Positions 28,331 through 38,120 of a stretch of 64,000 bases of DNA are shown piece after piece; the first letter of the stretch is position 1; each line of letters opens with the position of its first letter. Below the pieces are notes generated by a model. That model worked only from the letters and a program-made list of their open reading frames with translations. It searched no databases and was not told the origin of the DNA. Where the stretch lies: the NCBI RefSeq assembly GCF_904426505.1, contig NZ_CAJGBN010000005.1, positions 1 to 64,000 of the forward strand. Direction: 5' to 3'. The stretch comes from Rubrivivax sp. A210 (lineage in GTDB: Bacteria; Pseudomonadota; Gammaproteobacteria; Burkholderiales; Burkholderiaceae_C). Position numbers and translations under genes: made by a program.

Positions 28331-31099
28331 ATGGCCGAGACCCGTTCCACCTGCCCTTACTGCGGCGTCGGCTGCGGCGTCGTCATCGAGCATGAGAGCG
28401 GGCAGATCAGCGGCGTGCGCGGCGACCCCGAGCATCCGGCCAACTTCGGCCGCCTGTGTACCAAGGGCCAGACCCTGCACCTCACGGCCGCGGCCGGCAT
28501 CACGCGCCAGGTGCGCGCGCTGCAGCCGCTGCGTCGCGCCACCCGCGGCGGCGAGTTGCAGCCCGTCGGCTGGGACGCGGCGCTGGACGAAGTGGCGAGC
28601 CGCTTTGCCACCACCATCCAGCAGCACGGGCCCGACGCGGTGGGCCTGTACCTCTCGGGCCAGTTGCTCACCGAGGACTACTACGTCTTCAACAAGCTGA
28701 CCAAGGGCCTGATAGGCACGAACAACGTCGACACCAACTCGCGCCTGTGCATGAGCAGCGCGGTGGCCGGCTACAAGCAAAGCCTGGGCGCCGACGCGCC
28801 GCCGGCCTGCTACGAAGACCTGGCCCTGGCGCAGACGGTCTTCATCACCGGCTCCAACATGGCCTGGGCCCATCCGGTGCTGTTCCGGCGCCTGGAAGAC
28901 GCGCGCCGCGCCAACCCGGCGCAAAGGCTCATCGTCGTCGACCCGCGTCGCACCGAGACCGCCGCCGTCGCCGACCTGCACCTGCAACTGCTGCCCGGCA
29001 CCGATGTCGTGCTGCACCACGCCCTGCTGCACCTGATGCTGTGGGAAGGCCTGGTCGATGCCGACTACATCGCGGCCCACACCAGCGGCTTCCCCGCACT
29101 GCGCGACCGCGTGCGCGAGATCAGCCCGGCCCAGGCCGCCAAGACCTGCGGCCTGAAGGAGGCCGACATCGTGCAGGCGGCGCGCTGGTTCGCCGGCCTG
29201 GCTGCCGATGGCAGCCGCAGGCCCACGCTGTCGCTCTACTGCCAGGGCCTGAACCAGAGCACGAGCGGCACCGACAAGAACAGCAGCCTGATCAACCTGC
29301 ACCTGGCCACGGGCCAGATCGGCCGCGCCGGTGCCGGACCCTTCTCGCTCACCGGCCAGCCCAATGCGATGGGCGGGCGCGAGGTCGGCGGCCTGGCCAA
29401 CCAGCTCAGCGCCCACCGCGACCTCGCCGACCCGGCGCACCGCGCCGAGGTGGCCGCGCTCTGGGGCGTGAGCCAGGTGCCGGCCGCGCCGGGCCTGAGC
29501 GCGGTGGAGATGTTCGAGGCCGCGGCCGACGGCCGCATCAAGGCGCTGTGGATAGCCTGCACCAACCCGGCCCAGAGCCTGCCCGACCAGAACCTGGTGC
29601 GGCGCGCGCTGCAGCGCTGCGAATTCGTCGTCGTGCAGGAGGCCTATGCCCATACCGCGACGGCCGCCTGTGCCGACCTGCTGCTGCCGGCCAGCAGCTG
29701 GGGCGAGAAGGCGGGCACGGTGACCAACAGCGAACGCCGCATCAGCCGCGTGTACGCCGCCGTGCCGGCCCCGGGCCAGGCGCGCGACGACTGGCGCATC
29801 GCCGTGGACGTGGCGCGCCGCCTCGAGGCCCTGCTGCCGCCCCGGCGTGCCGACGGCACCAGCCTCTTTCCCTATGAGACGCCCGAGAGCATCTGGATGG
29901 AGCACCGCGAGAGCACGCGCGGGCGCGATCTCGACATCACCGGCCTCAGCTATGCCGCGCTGGAGAACCCGCAGCAATGGCCTTGCCCGCAAGGCGCCAG
30001 CGCCGGCCGGGCACGGCTCTACGAAGACGGCCGCTTTGCCACGCCCGACGGCCGCGCCCGTTTCGTGGCCCCGGCCTGGCGGCCTGTGGCCGAGCCGCGC
30101 GACGCACGCTACCCCATCGCGCTGAACACCGGCCGCCTGCGCGACCAGTGGCATGGCATGAGCCGCACCGGCACCCTGGGCCGCCTCTATGCCCACGCCA
30201 GCGAGCCGGCGCTGGAACTGCACCCGCAGGAGCTGGCGCGGCGGCACTGGGCGGCGGGCGATCTGGTGCGCGTCAGCTCGCGCCGCGGCCAGCTGGTGCT
30301 GCCGGTGCAGGCCAGCGAGGCGGTGATGCCGGCCCAGGCCTTCATCGCCATGCACTGGGGCCCCGAGGCCATGGCCGGCCTGGGCGTCAACGCGCTCACC
30401 ACCTCGGCCTATTGCCCGCAGTCCATGCAGCCCGAGTTGAAGCATGCCGCGGTCAGGCTGGAGCCGGCAGCCCTGCCCTGGCAGGTCGTGGCCGCGGCCT
30501 GGCTGCCGGCCGACGCGGCCCTCATGCTGCGCGAGACCCTGCGCGCCCGCTTCGCCGCCTGGGGCTACGCCAGCTGCCTGCCCTTCGGGCGCGAGCCCGA
30601 CGGGCGCATCGGCTTGCTGTTCCGCGCCGCCGCTGCCGCGCCGCTGCCGGCCGAGCTGCCGCCACTGGAGGCCGTGTTGGGCCTGGGCGATGGCCGCGTG
30701 CTGCGCTACGCCGATGCCCGCGCCGGCCAGCACCGCGCGATGCGCCTGCACGACGACGGCACGCTGCAGGCCTTTGTGCTGGCTGGCGATGCCGCCGCCC
30801 AGGCCTGGGTGCTGGCCCTGCTGCAGCAGGGCCAGCCGGCAGCCGCCTTTGGCCGCGCCCTGCTGGCCGCCAGCCGCACACCGCCGCTGCCGGTGGCCGC
30901 ACGCTCGCGCCAGGTCTGCGCCTGCCACGATGTCGACGAAGACCGCATCGCCGCGACGCTGAAGCTGTGCGAAGGCGACGAGGCAGCGCGGCTGCAAAGC
31001 CTGCAAGGACAGCTGAAGTGCGGCACCTCCTGCGGCTCCTGCCTGCCGACCCTGAAGACGCTGCTGCGCCAGCACCCACGCACAGCGATCCCTGCATGA
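28331..31099 (+). CDS. nasA: Assimilatory nitrate reductase catalytic subunit NasA
   Basis: 922 residues from ATG at 28331. This cytoplasmic Mo-bis-MGD enzyme reduces nitrate to nitrite. The N-terminal [4Fe-4S] ligands are CPYCGVGC and the Cys of LCTKGQ. Molybdopterin-binding landmarks include SRLCMSSAVAGYK (Cys expected as Mo ligand) and NTGRLRDQWHGMSRTG near the C-terminal guanine-binding domain. The last 65 residues form a BFD-like [2Fe-2S] domain (CACHDVDED...CGTSCGSC), as in Klebsiella-type NasA, which would accept electrons. No signal peptide. Directly coupled to cobA. Confidence 0.95.
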   Translation: MAETRSTCPYCGVGCGVVIEHESGQISGVRGDPEHPANFGRLCTKGQTLHLTAAAGITRQVRALQPLRRATRGGELQPVGWDAALDEVASRFATTIQQHGPDAVGLYLSGQLLTEDYYVFNKLTKGLIGTNNVDTNSRLCMSSAVAGYKQSLGADAPPACYEDLALAQTVFITGSNMAWAHPVLFRRLEDARRANPAQRLIVVDPRRTETAAVADLHLQLLPGTDVVLHHALLHLMLWEGLVDADYIAAHTSGFPALRDRVREISPAQAAKTCGLKEADIVQAARWFAGLAADGSRRPTLSLYCQGLNQSTSGTDKNSSLINLHLATGQIGRAGAGPFSLTGQPNAMGGREVGGLANQLSAHRDLADPAHRAEVAALWGVSQVPAAPGLSAVEMFEAAADGRIKALWIACTNPAQSLPDQNLVRRALQRCEFVVVQEAYAHTATAACADLLLPASSWGEKAGTVTNSERRISRVYAAVPAPGQARDDWRIAVDVARRLEALLPPRRADGTSLFPYETPESIWMEHRESTRGRDLDITGLSYAALENPQQWPCPQGASAGRARLYEDGRFATPDGRARFVAPAWRPVAEPRDARYPIALNTGRLRDQWHGMSRTGTLGRLYAHASEPALELHPQELARRHWAAGDLVRVSSRRGQLVLPVQASEAVMPAQAFIAMHWGPEAMAGLGVNALTTSAYCPQSMQPELKHAAVRLEPAALPWQVVAAAWLPADAALMLRETLRARFAAWGYASCLPFGREPDGRIGLLFRAAAAAPLPAELPPLEAVLGLGDGRVLRYADARAGQHRAMRLHDDGTLQAFVLAGDAAAQAWVLALLQQGQPAAAFGRALLAASRTPPLPVAARSRQVCACHDVDEDRIAATLKLCEGDEAARLQSLQGQLKCGTSCGSCLPTLKTLLRQHPRTAIPA

Positions 31100-31932
31100 A
31101 GACCCGTGACGACATCCCCACCGTGACCCTGGTCGGCGCCGGCCCCGGCGACCCCGAACTGCTGACGATCAAGGCCGTGAAAGCGCTGCGCCGCGCCAGC
31201 CTGGCCCTGGTCGACGACCTGGTACACCCGGACGTGCTGCGCCACCTGCGGCGCGGCGCCCGCGTCGTCCACGTCGGCAAGCGCGGCGGCTGCCCGAGCA
31301 CGCCGCAAGCCTTCATCCACCGCCTGATGGTGGCCGAGGCCCAACGCGGCGAGCGCGTCGTGCGCATCAAGGGCGGCGACCCCTTCGTCTTCGGCCGCGG
31401 CGGCGAGGAATGCGAGGCGCTGCGTGCGGCCGGCATCGCGGTCGAGGTCATCAGCGGCCTCACGGCCGGCATTGCCGCGCCGGCGGCCATCGGCATCCCG
31501 GTCACCGACCGCCGCTGGACGCGCGGCGTGGCCCTGGTCACCGGCCATGCAGGCACCGAAGAAGGCGAACCCGACTGGGCGGCGCTGGCGCGCTCGGGCC
31601 TGACGCTGGTGATCTACATGGGCGTGGCCCGCCTGCCCGCCATCACCGCCGCCCTGCGTGCCGCCGGCCTGGCCGGCGACAAGCCGGCCGCGGTGGTCTG
31701 CCATGCCCACACGCCGGCCCAGCGCCAGGCGGTGTGTACGCTGGACAGCCTGGTGGAAACCGTGGCCCGCGAAGGCCTGGCCAGCCCGGCCATCGTCGTC
31801 ATCGGCGATGTGGTGCAGGCGGCGCCGGCCTGGGGCGGGGTTGCGGTCGCAGCGCTGGACAGTGTGCGCGCCGCGCCCGCGCACTACGGAACGACTCCCG
31901 GGCGTTCTTCAGCCTGGGCCTCTACCTCCTGA
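31096..31932 (+). CDS. cobA: Uroporphyrinogen-III C-methyltransferase (siroheme branch)
   Basis: 278 residues, starting in the nasA stop (ATGA). It makes precorrin-2 from uroporphyrinogen III with two SAM, the first step to the siroheme needed by NirB. Landmarks: VTLVGAGPGDPELLTIK, VDDLVHPDVL, VGKRGG, RIKGGDPFVFGRGGEE and GIPVTDR. It lacks the CysG dehydrogenase/chelatase domain, so those steps must be encoded elsewhere. The last 25 residues (after DSVRAAPAHYG) look unlike the family and may be a replaced end. Confidence 0.95.
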   Translation: MKTRDDIPTVTLVGAGPGDPELLTIKAVKALRRASLALVDDLVHPDVLRHLRRGARVVHVGKRGGCPSTPQAFIHRLMVAEAQRGERVVRIKGGDPFVFGRGGEECEALRAAGIAVEVISGLTAGIAAPAAIGIPVTDRRWTRGVALVTGHAGTEEGEPDWAALARSGLTLVIYMGVARLPAITAALRAAGLAGDKPAAVVCHAHTPAQRQAVCTLDSLVETVAREGLASPAIVVIGDVVQAAPAWGGVAVAALDSVRAAPAHYGTTPGRSSAWASTS

Positions 31933-31971
31933 TCTGGAGCCCTGTGAAGCCGACCGCGGCCGCGACCCGGC

Positions 31972-32583
31972 TCAAACGCCAACCCATCGCCGCCGCATCA
32001 GCAGTGCCAAGCCCGCCAGGCCGCCCAACATTGCAGCCCAGGTCGGCGCCTCGGGCACGGCCCGCACGAGGTAGACGCCCGTGCTCGAACCAGGAAACGT
32101 GGGCCAGAAGTTCGGGGAGTTGTTGGAGAACACATCGGGGGAGCAGCCCGCGTTGATGCTCACGCAGGTGTAGGTGTGTGCGCTTGCAGTCGTCAGGTCG
32201 TCCAGCCAACCCAGCACGACAGAGCCGCTCCCGAGCTGGTCTATGAAGCTGCTGCGCTGCGCAACGGTGGCAGCCATCGAAACCACGCTGTTGGCCTGCG
32301 ACGCGTAAGTGATGCCGAAAGCGTCGAACAGATCGCTGACCTCCACGCGCTTGGCCCAGTGAAAGCCGAATGGCGCGTAGGTATTCACCGCGGCCGCCAC
32401 TGTGCTGCCCCTCGTGACCGAAAGATCGAGGAACTCGAGCACACCCGGGCCCACCTGGATGCGCGTCAGGTCACCCGGCGTATTCAGCGTGCCCGATCCC
32501 AGGAGCACGCCCACTGCAAAGGCCGACGGCGCGGCAAGCGTTCCCAATGTGGCGGCAACGGCCAAACTTCCACTCAGTTTCAT
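31972..32583 (-). CDS. PEP-CTERM sorted exported protein
   Basis: 203 residues from ATG at 32583, with GGAG seven bases upstream. It has an N-terminal Sec signal (MKLSGSLAVAATLGTLAAPSAFA) and a C-terminal PEP-CTERM tail: VPEAPTW, a hydrophobic segment (AAMLGGLAGLALLM) and a final RRR cluster. Such tails are processed by an exosortase of the EpsH/XrtA type, usually in exopolysaccharide producers. The central part has Cys in the pair CVSINAGC and no fold I recognise. Convergent with the nitrate operon, 39 bases from cobA. Confidence 0.85.
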   Translation of the reverse strand: MKLSGSLAVAATLGTLAAPSAFAVGVLLGSGTLNTPGDLTRIQVGPGVLEFLDLSVTRGSTVAAAVNTYAPFGFHWAKRVEVSDLFDAFGITYASQANSVVSMAATVAQRSSFIDQLGSGSVVLGWLDDLTTASAHTYTCVSINAGCSPDVFSNNSPNFWPTFPGSSTGVYLVRAVPEAPTWAAMLGGLAGLALLMRRRWVGV

Positions 32584-32688
32584 CGCATGCTCCATTTGCT
32601 CCTGCGGCACCGAACCCGCTGTCCGATGCACTGCGCGCAGTTGACAACAAGGCGAGTGAATTTGGAGTGAAAGCCGTTGCCGCAGAAC

Positions 32689-35600
32689 TCAGGCGTCGGC
32701 TTCATCGAGCAGGTCGCGGTTGACGGGGTTGCAGCGAAGAAAGGATCGCCGCAGATCCGCCGGCAAACGCCGGGCCGCTTGCAGAACCCAGGCGCGTCCC
32801 TGAGCGCGTGCATGCGCCGCACGGCCGGGCTCGCCGGCTCGTTGCCAGACCCGGGCCAGGATCAGCCAGGCGTGCGGTACGTAGATCTGAAACGACAGGC
32901 TGCTGGCGCCGATGTCACCCAGCTCGGACGCCAGATCGACGGCGGCCTGCAGTGCTTCGGAACCATCGATATCGGCCAGGCGATCAAGCTCACGAACCAT
33001 CGTGGCCCTCGCAAAGCCGAGCACGCCGACTCGCACAGCCTGCCGGCGAAGCTCACGGAGGGTCACGACGACCACCTGCGCCTGGCCCTGCCAGGACCAT
33101 TCGAGCCAGGCGCTCTGCCCATGCGAAAGATCCGGATGCGCCGCCTGGATTCGCCCGATAGCCTCCAGTGCCGCATCGTCCGGGCGCCCCTCCAAGGCGG
33201 CCACCCGCGCCTGCACCCAATGCCATCGCATCTGAAGGCCGGGATTGAGGCCGTCGGGTGCCGACGGCAGCACCTCGGCGGCCTTGCGGCTGTCGCCGAG
33301 CGTCAGCCAAAGGTAGGCCGACGACATGCACATGACCGCCCGCGGTTGCGGGGCGGCCTGCTCGCCAAGCACCACGGCCGCTGCGGCCAGCGCAGCCAGC
33401 GCCTCATCGAAATGGCCATGCCAGGCCGCCGAATTGCTGAGCGCCACGAGATTCAGCCCTCGCGTGTGGCTGTTCGTCGACGAACCCATCGTGTCGTGCT
33501 GCCGCCGCACGCTGCGTGCCAGCGAATAGGCCTCGCCGGTTTCGCCGCAAACCATCAGCAGCGTGCAAAGGTTGCCATCGACCTGGACCGCTTCGGTCAG
33601 ATCGCCGGCGGCGCGGGCAAGTTCGGCCGACTTCCGCGCCGCGGCCACGGCCTGGCCGATGCATCCGTTGTGGAAGAGCACAACGACACCCAGATGGGTC
33701 AGGCGCAGCACCTGCTCGGCGTCTCCTCCACGAACGGCGAGTTCCTCAGCATCTTCCTGGGCTCGCAGTGCCTCGGCAATCCGGCCGGACTGCGCCAGCG
33801 CCGTCGTGCGCACGACCTTGGCCTCGACCTCCGAGACCACATCCAGGGCGGGATGCCGCAGCACCGCATCCGCCACGCTCAGGGCTTCATCGTTGTCGCC
33901 CAGGTGAACCAGCGCATCGGCCTGCAACAGCATCACCCGCAGCTGCTGCCCGGGCCTCACAGCCAGGGCTCGCAACTGCGGCAGTTCAGCCAGCAAGGCT
34001 TTCGGACCGCTGAGTACAAGCGTGCCGCCTGTCCGCCGGCACCACGCGTCGAAGGCCGAGTCCGCGTCTGCGGCCTGCTGCCAGCAGCCCGCTGCGCGCT
34101 CCAGCAGCGTCTGGTGCGCCTGCAATTGACCGGCCATGCGCGCAGCCGCCGCGGCGGCCAGCAGACAGCGAGCGGCCGGCGCCCAGCATTTGGCTGCCTC
34201 CCAGTAGTGGGCCAGCCTGCCCGGTGGGATGCCCGGGTCGTCCTTCAAGGCTTCGGCAATGCGGACGTGCAGAAGCGGGCGCAATGCGCCGGGAACATCC
34301 ATCAGCGCGCATTCGCGCAGCAGGTCATGCCTGAAGCGAGGGCCTGCGAAGACACGGCATCGCTCGAGAGCCTGCAGGCCCTCGCCCAGTGCGGTGCTGG
34401 CCAGCCCCGCCACCGCAGCAGCGCGCGCCGCGGTGAAATCTCCGCCCATCAGTGCAGCGGCCCACACCAGTTCGGCGCAGTCCGTCGGTACGGCTCGCAG
34501 TTGCATCTGCAGCAGCGAAACGATGCTGGCAGGCATCGAAAGCCTCATCTGCGAGGGCTCGGCCTCCTGCTGCCACAGGTCGATCAGCGTCTCGATGCTG
34601 ATGTACGGGATGCCTCCGGTGTGCGCGCGCAGGGCGCTCGCAAGGCTCGTCGGCAAGCGCTCGGGCAAATTCAGGTCGGCGATCAGCTGCGCGAGGTCAT
34701 CCACATTCAGTGGCGTGAGATCGACGGCAATCAGCCGCTTCGGGTCGGTAAGCCATGCGTCCACGAGCGCATGCAACTCCAAGGACTGCTCTTCGCGGGC
34801 CGTGAAGCCGAACGAAACTGCGCCAAGCTCCTTGCTCGCCGAAAGCCAGCGCAGGGCCTTGACACTGGACAGATCGGCAAAGTGCAAGTTGTCGATCAAC
34901 AGCGCCTTCAACCCAGTGGGCACCGCCGCCAGCAGCAAGTATTCGCCAGCCTCCCACAGGGCCTCTTCCCGAATGGTCGTACCGATCGGGGGTGGTCCGA
35001 ACTCATCCAGCAGCCGGCTGAGTTGGTGCCGAACAAGTTCATTGCCAAGCGTGACGGCGTACTCTTGCAGCACCGTTCGAAGCACTCGCTTCAATAGCGA
35101 GCAGGCTGACTGCTCGTCGCCCGGGCGTGCTTCGACGATCAGGATGCCCGACCGGCTCTGCGCGAAGTCCTGTATCAGCCGGGTCTTGCCGATGCCTGGC
35201 TCGCCACGCAGCAGGAACGCAAGGCCCTGGCGCCAGGCCCGCTCCATGGCCTGCAGCTGGCGCTCGCGGCCCACCAGCGTCGGCGGCCGTTCCAGTACGG
35301 GAGGGAGGCTCCCTGGGCGCAGGGCCGGGACGGTCTCGCGCTGCACGAGTCGGAGCAGTTCAAGGGCCTCTGGATGCACTTGCAAGCCGAGCGCCGCCAT
35401 CTGATGCTGCAGGCGGTCGAAGGTGTCGATGGCCGCCGTCCGGTTGCCCTGCAGGAAGTGCAGGCGCATGAGGCGCAACCAGGCCGGCTCAAGCGTCGGC
35501 TCCAGCATCAGGACGCGCTCGAGCGGCGTCCGGGCTTCGGCATACCGACCTTCGTGCTGGAGCCGCGCACTGTGGCTGTTGAGCGCGCCGAACAGCCGAT

Positions 35601-36090
35601 GGCGCCACTGTTGTCGTTGCCGGTCCAGCCAGCGCTGGAAGTCAGGCAGTGCCGCGTAGCTCAGGCCGGCGAGCAGATCGCCGCGACCCAGGAGTTCTTC
35701 AAGGGAGAGTTCGTCGAGACTGTCGTTGACGTCCACGCTCACGCTGGGCAGCAGTTGCACTGGATCACCACCCACGCACACAGGGTGCCCGGAAGTCTTG
35801 CGAAGCGACGTGAACCGATGCTTCAAACTGCCAACGGCGTGCTCAACATCCTTGTGCGGCCACAGCAGCCTGGCCAATGCGCTCTGTTCTTTCGCGACGT
35901 CCAAAGCCAGCCGGGCGATCCAGGCGGCGTCCTGGCTGTCCAGGAAGGCATGGCGCCCTTCACATCGCCAGGTCGGCACGCCGAGAAGGGTGAACCGCAG
36001 TTGCACCGCCTGAGCCGGCCAGGCCTTCGACCTTCCCTTGCGTCTTGCGTCCAACGGCCCTCCCGCACACCCACGACTTGCGGCCGGCAA
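32689..36090 (-). CDS. SARP/BTAD-type large ATPase transcriptional regulator
   Basis: 1133 residues. The N-terminal 130 residues (LRFTLLGVPTWRCEGR, LARLLWPHKDVEHAVGSL) fit the winged helix of SARP regulators. A bacterial transcriptional activator domain follows (RWLDRQRQQWRHRLF, YAEARTPLERVLMLEPTLEPA, GNRTAAIDTFDRLQHQM). Next comes an AAA/STAND ATPase (LVGRERQLQAME; P-loop LLRGEPGIGKTRL near residue 295), then a long TPR-like C-terminus. The architecture matches AfsR/MalT-like integrators that need a ligand and ATP. The target is unknown; the PEP-CTERM gene 105 bases downstream is a candidate. GC is a little lower than in the core genes. Start chosen as the first ATG of the frame; a later start is possible. 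Confidence 0.8.
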   Translation of the reverse strand: MPAASRGCAGGPLDARRKGRSKAWPAQAVQLRFTLLGVPTWRCEGRHAFLDSQDAAWIARLALDVAKEQSALARLLWPHKDVEHAVGSLKHRFTSLRKTSGHPVCVGGDPVQLLPSVSVDVNDSLDELSLEELLGRGDLLAGLSYAALPDFQRWLDRQRQQWRHRLFGALNSHSARLQHEGRYAEARTPLERVLMLEPTLEPAWLRLMRLHFLQGNRTAAIDTFDRLQHQMAALGLQVHPEALELLRLVQRETVPALRPGSLPPVLERPPTLVGRERQLQAMERAWRQGLAFLLRGEPGIGKTRLIQDFAQSRSGILIVEARPGDEQSACSLLKRVLRTVLQEYAVTLGNELVRHQLSRLLDEFGPPPIGTTIREEALWEAGEYLLLAAVPTGLKALLIDNLHFADLSSVKALRWLSASKELGAVSFGFTAREEQSLELHALVDAWLTDPKRLIAVDLTPLNVDDLAQLIADLNLPERLPTSLASALRAHTGGIPYISIETLIDLWQQEAEPSQMRLSMPASIVSLLQMQLRAVPTDCAELVWAAALMGGDFTAARAAAVAGLASTALGEGLQALERCRVFAGPRFRHDLLRECALMDVPGALRPLLHVRIAEALKDDPGIPPGRLAHYWEAAKCWAPAARCLLAAAAAARMAGQLQAHQTLLERAAGCWQQAADADSAFDAWCRRTGGTLVLSGPKALLAELPQLRALAVRPGQQLRVMLLQADALVHLGDNDEALSVADAVLRHPALDVVSEVEAKVVRTTALAQSGRIAEALRAQEDAEELAVRGGDAEQVLRLTHLGVVVLFHNGCIGQAVAAARKSAELARAAGDLTEAVQVDGNLCTLLMVCGETGEAYSLARSVRRQHDTMGSSTNSHTRGLNLVALSNSAAWHGHFDEALAALAAAAVVLGEQAAPQPRAVMCMSSAYLWLTLGDSRKAAEVLPSAPDGLNPGLQMRWHWVQARVAALEGRPDDAALEAIGRIQAAHPDLSHGQSAWLEWSWQGQAQVVVVTLRELRRQAVRVGVLGFARATMVRELDRLADIDGSEALQAAVDLASELGDIGASSLSFQIYVPHAWLILARVWQRAGEPGRAAHARAQGRAWVLQAARRLPADLRRSFLRCNPVNRDLLDEADA

Positions 36091-36357
36091 CCTGGCGTGC
36101 GTCGCGTCGCATGGTGCCCGGTGGTCAAGGCAGGACAGCCGAAGGCCTTCAATCGTGAAGCCGTTGCAGGGAGGAGCCGCGGGTCAAAAGGCCATCCGCA
36201 GGACAGCTCCATCATCAATGCAGCCGACGCCGGGTTGAGTGGGCAACCGGGATGTACAGGCTCTGCAGCAATGGCGATGTCAAGCAGCGGATGGGCCGCG
36301 ATCACCGGGGCCTGGAACAGGCATGCAACGGCCAGGCGCCGCAGTGTCCGGCCGGCC
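36091..36357. other. Intergenic region between carbonic anhydrase and the SARP-type regulator
   Basis: 267 bases upstream of the regulator and downstream of the carbonic anhydrase. It should contain the regulator's promoter, but I see no clear -35/-10 pair, and no terminator hairpin with a T-run. Confidence 0.3.
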
Positions 36358-37491
36358 TCAGTTCGACTGCAGGATGCGCCGGCCCGCGGCCGACTGCACC
36401 GGCCGCGCATTCATCGGGTAGATGCGCGCGAACAGGTCGATCTGCTCGGCCGAGGCCGTCACCGGCTGGCGCATCACCACCCACTGCACGCCTTCGGTAC
36501 ACGGCGGCGTGGTGAGCGAGCCCATGTAGGTGAAGTAGCGACGGTCGGCGGGCAGCAGTTCGTTGGCATCCAGCGTCACGCGCGCCTGCGATTCCTCGTT
36601 GCGTTCCAGCGGCAGGTTGCTCCACACGCGCTGCAGCAGGCCGTGGGACTGCCCCTTGTCGAACAACACCGCCACCACCGCCAGCCGGCCCTCGGGGTCC
36701 TTGTGAACCATGTGCAGCGACATCTCGAACTGGCGCCCGTCGATGCGCTCTTCCGAAGGCCGGTGAAAGTGGAACTGCAGCAGCTCGAAGCGGCGCGGTC
36801 CGACCTCGATGGCATTGCCCGGCGGCACGTTGACCTGCACCGTGTGGCCGTTGTCGATGACGCCGAAGCGCGAGGGCTGGTAGTCGAACTTCACCGGCTC
36901 GAGGTCGACCGCGAGGCCGCCGCGGATGTCGATGGGGCTCTGGCGCTGGCCGTTGCTGCACAGCGCGAACTCGGGCTTGAGGCCGCCCCAGGTCTGGGGG
37001 CCGGCGGGGCCGTTGTAGCCCCAGTGGGCTGCGCCGTGGCCCGTGGCCTCGGCGGCCTTGAGCGAAGCCGCGGCCGTGCCATGGCCGGCCGCAGCCGCGG
37101 CGCGGGGCCGGTGCGCCGGCGGCGGCACCGCGCGGGGGGCCACACGCAGCTCGCCGGGCTGGTTGGCGGCCAGGGTGCGGGCCGCGAGCTTCTCGGCCAG
37201 GCGGGCACGCAGCTGGTCGATGGCGTCGGCGTCGCTGGGGGAGACGCCGGCCACCGGCGGCGCCACCGCTTCCAGCGAGCTGCCGGCGCGCACCGTCTTG
37301 AGGCCGCGGTTGGGCAGCACGGTCTCGGCGTGGGCCTCGGGCCTGGCGGCCACCTTCGGTTCCGGCCTCTGCGCCGCCTTGTTCACGGCTGGCGCCGCTG
37401 CCCCGTGAGCGGCTCCGGGGTCGGCGGCCAGGGCGCCCAGCGGCCCCAGCAATGCAGCGGCGCAGATCAGGTTCAGGTGGGCGCGGGCCAT
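36358..37491 (-). CDS. Periplasmic alpha-carbonic anhydrase
   Basis: 377 residues from ATG at 37491, with AGAGG upstream. A Sec signal (to about residue 22, ALA-ADP) is followed by an unusual Ala/Pro/His-rich linker of about 130 residues, with weak coiled-coil character around IDQLRARLAEKLA. Then comes the carbonic anhydrase domain: HWGYNG, SPIDI, the zinc ligands FHFH and HMVH, and the TTPPCTEGVQW loop. It interconverts CO2 and bicarbonate. All zinc His are present, so it should be active. No obvious operon partner. Confidence 0.93.
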   Translation of the reverse strand: MARAHLNLICAAALLGPLGALAADPGAAHGAAAPAVNKAAQRPEPKVAARPEAHAETVLPNRGLKTVRAGSSLEAVAPPVAGVSPSDADAIDQLRARLAEKLAARTLAANQPGELRVAPRAVPPPAHRPRAAAAAGHGTAAASLKAAEATGHGAAHWGYNGPAGPQTWGGLKPEFALCSNGQRQSPIDIRGGLAVDLEPVKFDYQPSRFGVIDNGHTVQVNVPPGNAIEVGPRRFELLQFHFHRPSEERIDGRQFEMSLHMVHKDPEGRLAVVAVLFDKGQSHGLLQRVWSNLPLERNEESQARVTLDANELLPADRRYFTYMGSLTTPPCTEGVQWVVMRQPVTASAEQIDLFARIYPMNARPVQSAAGRRILQSN

Positions 37492-37651
37492 GGCTTGCCT
37501 CTCAAGGGTGTCTCGTCCCTTATCGGCAATCCCGGCATGCCGCTTGACCCGGCGGCCCCGTGCGGGCCAGGCACAAAGTCGCGGCCCGCGGCCGGTGGCC
37601 ACGGCAACATGGCCGGCCCGCCGGGCCGGGGCCGCCCGTTTCGATGAAAAG

Positions 37652-38097
37652 TGTGAAGCAGGCCGATAGGCCGGATTCTGTGCAGCCCCTGCAGCTTGCG
37701 CCTCGGAGCCGTGACCGCCATTCCTCTGGGCCGGGAGTCACCCCCCGGCTCGGTGCTACCTACCCGCACACTCCCCGGGCCAGGTCAACGTGTGCCTACT
37801 TGGTATTGCTGCGCGTAGAGATTGCCCGTTTCACCCAAGGCGGAGCTTGTCCCGCCTTGAGTGGCTGTTCGGTTCGGGCTTGCGCCCGAGGCCGTGCGGC
37901 AGGCCGCACGGCCCGCCGGCTTGCGCCGGCGCCTCACAGAACACCCGCCTCGGGGCCCCGCCTTGACTCGTCTCTGTTGCTCTGATCCTCACCTCACGGT
38001 GGACAGCCGTTAGCTGCTACGCCGCCCTGCGCAGTCCGGACCTTCCTCCAGTGCCGTGTTTCCACGCTCGCACCAGCGGCGGTCTGGCCTGCTTCAC
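37652..38097 (-). ncRNA. rnpB: RNase P RNA, class A
   Basis: About 445 nt on the minus strand. The two ends are complementary-type conserved segments: the 5' part GAAGCAGGCCAGACCGCC and the 3' part CCGGCCTATCGGCCTGCTTC. Between them are GGAGGAAGGTCCGGACT (the P4-region AGGAAGTCCGG equivalent) and ACCGTGAGGTGAGGATCAGA (the conserved GAGGAAAGTCC partner region), then a variable GC hairpin. RNase P RNA matures tRNA 5' ends together with RnpA. The exact ends are estimates. Confidence 0.93.
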
Positions 38098-38104
38098 GGG
38101 GCGG

Positions 38105-38110
38105 ATTATG
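38105..38110 (-). promoter_or_regulatory. rnpB -10 box
   Basis: CATAAT on the minus strand, correctly placed seven bases before the inferred rnpB start. It lies between the stop of the upstream cyclase gene (38121) and rnpB. No good -35 hexamer is visible upstream. Confidence 0.5.
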
Positions 38111-38120
38111 GCGGCCGGCG

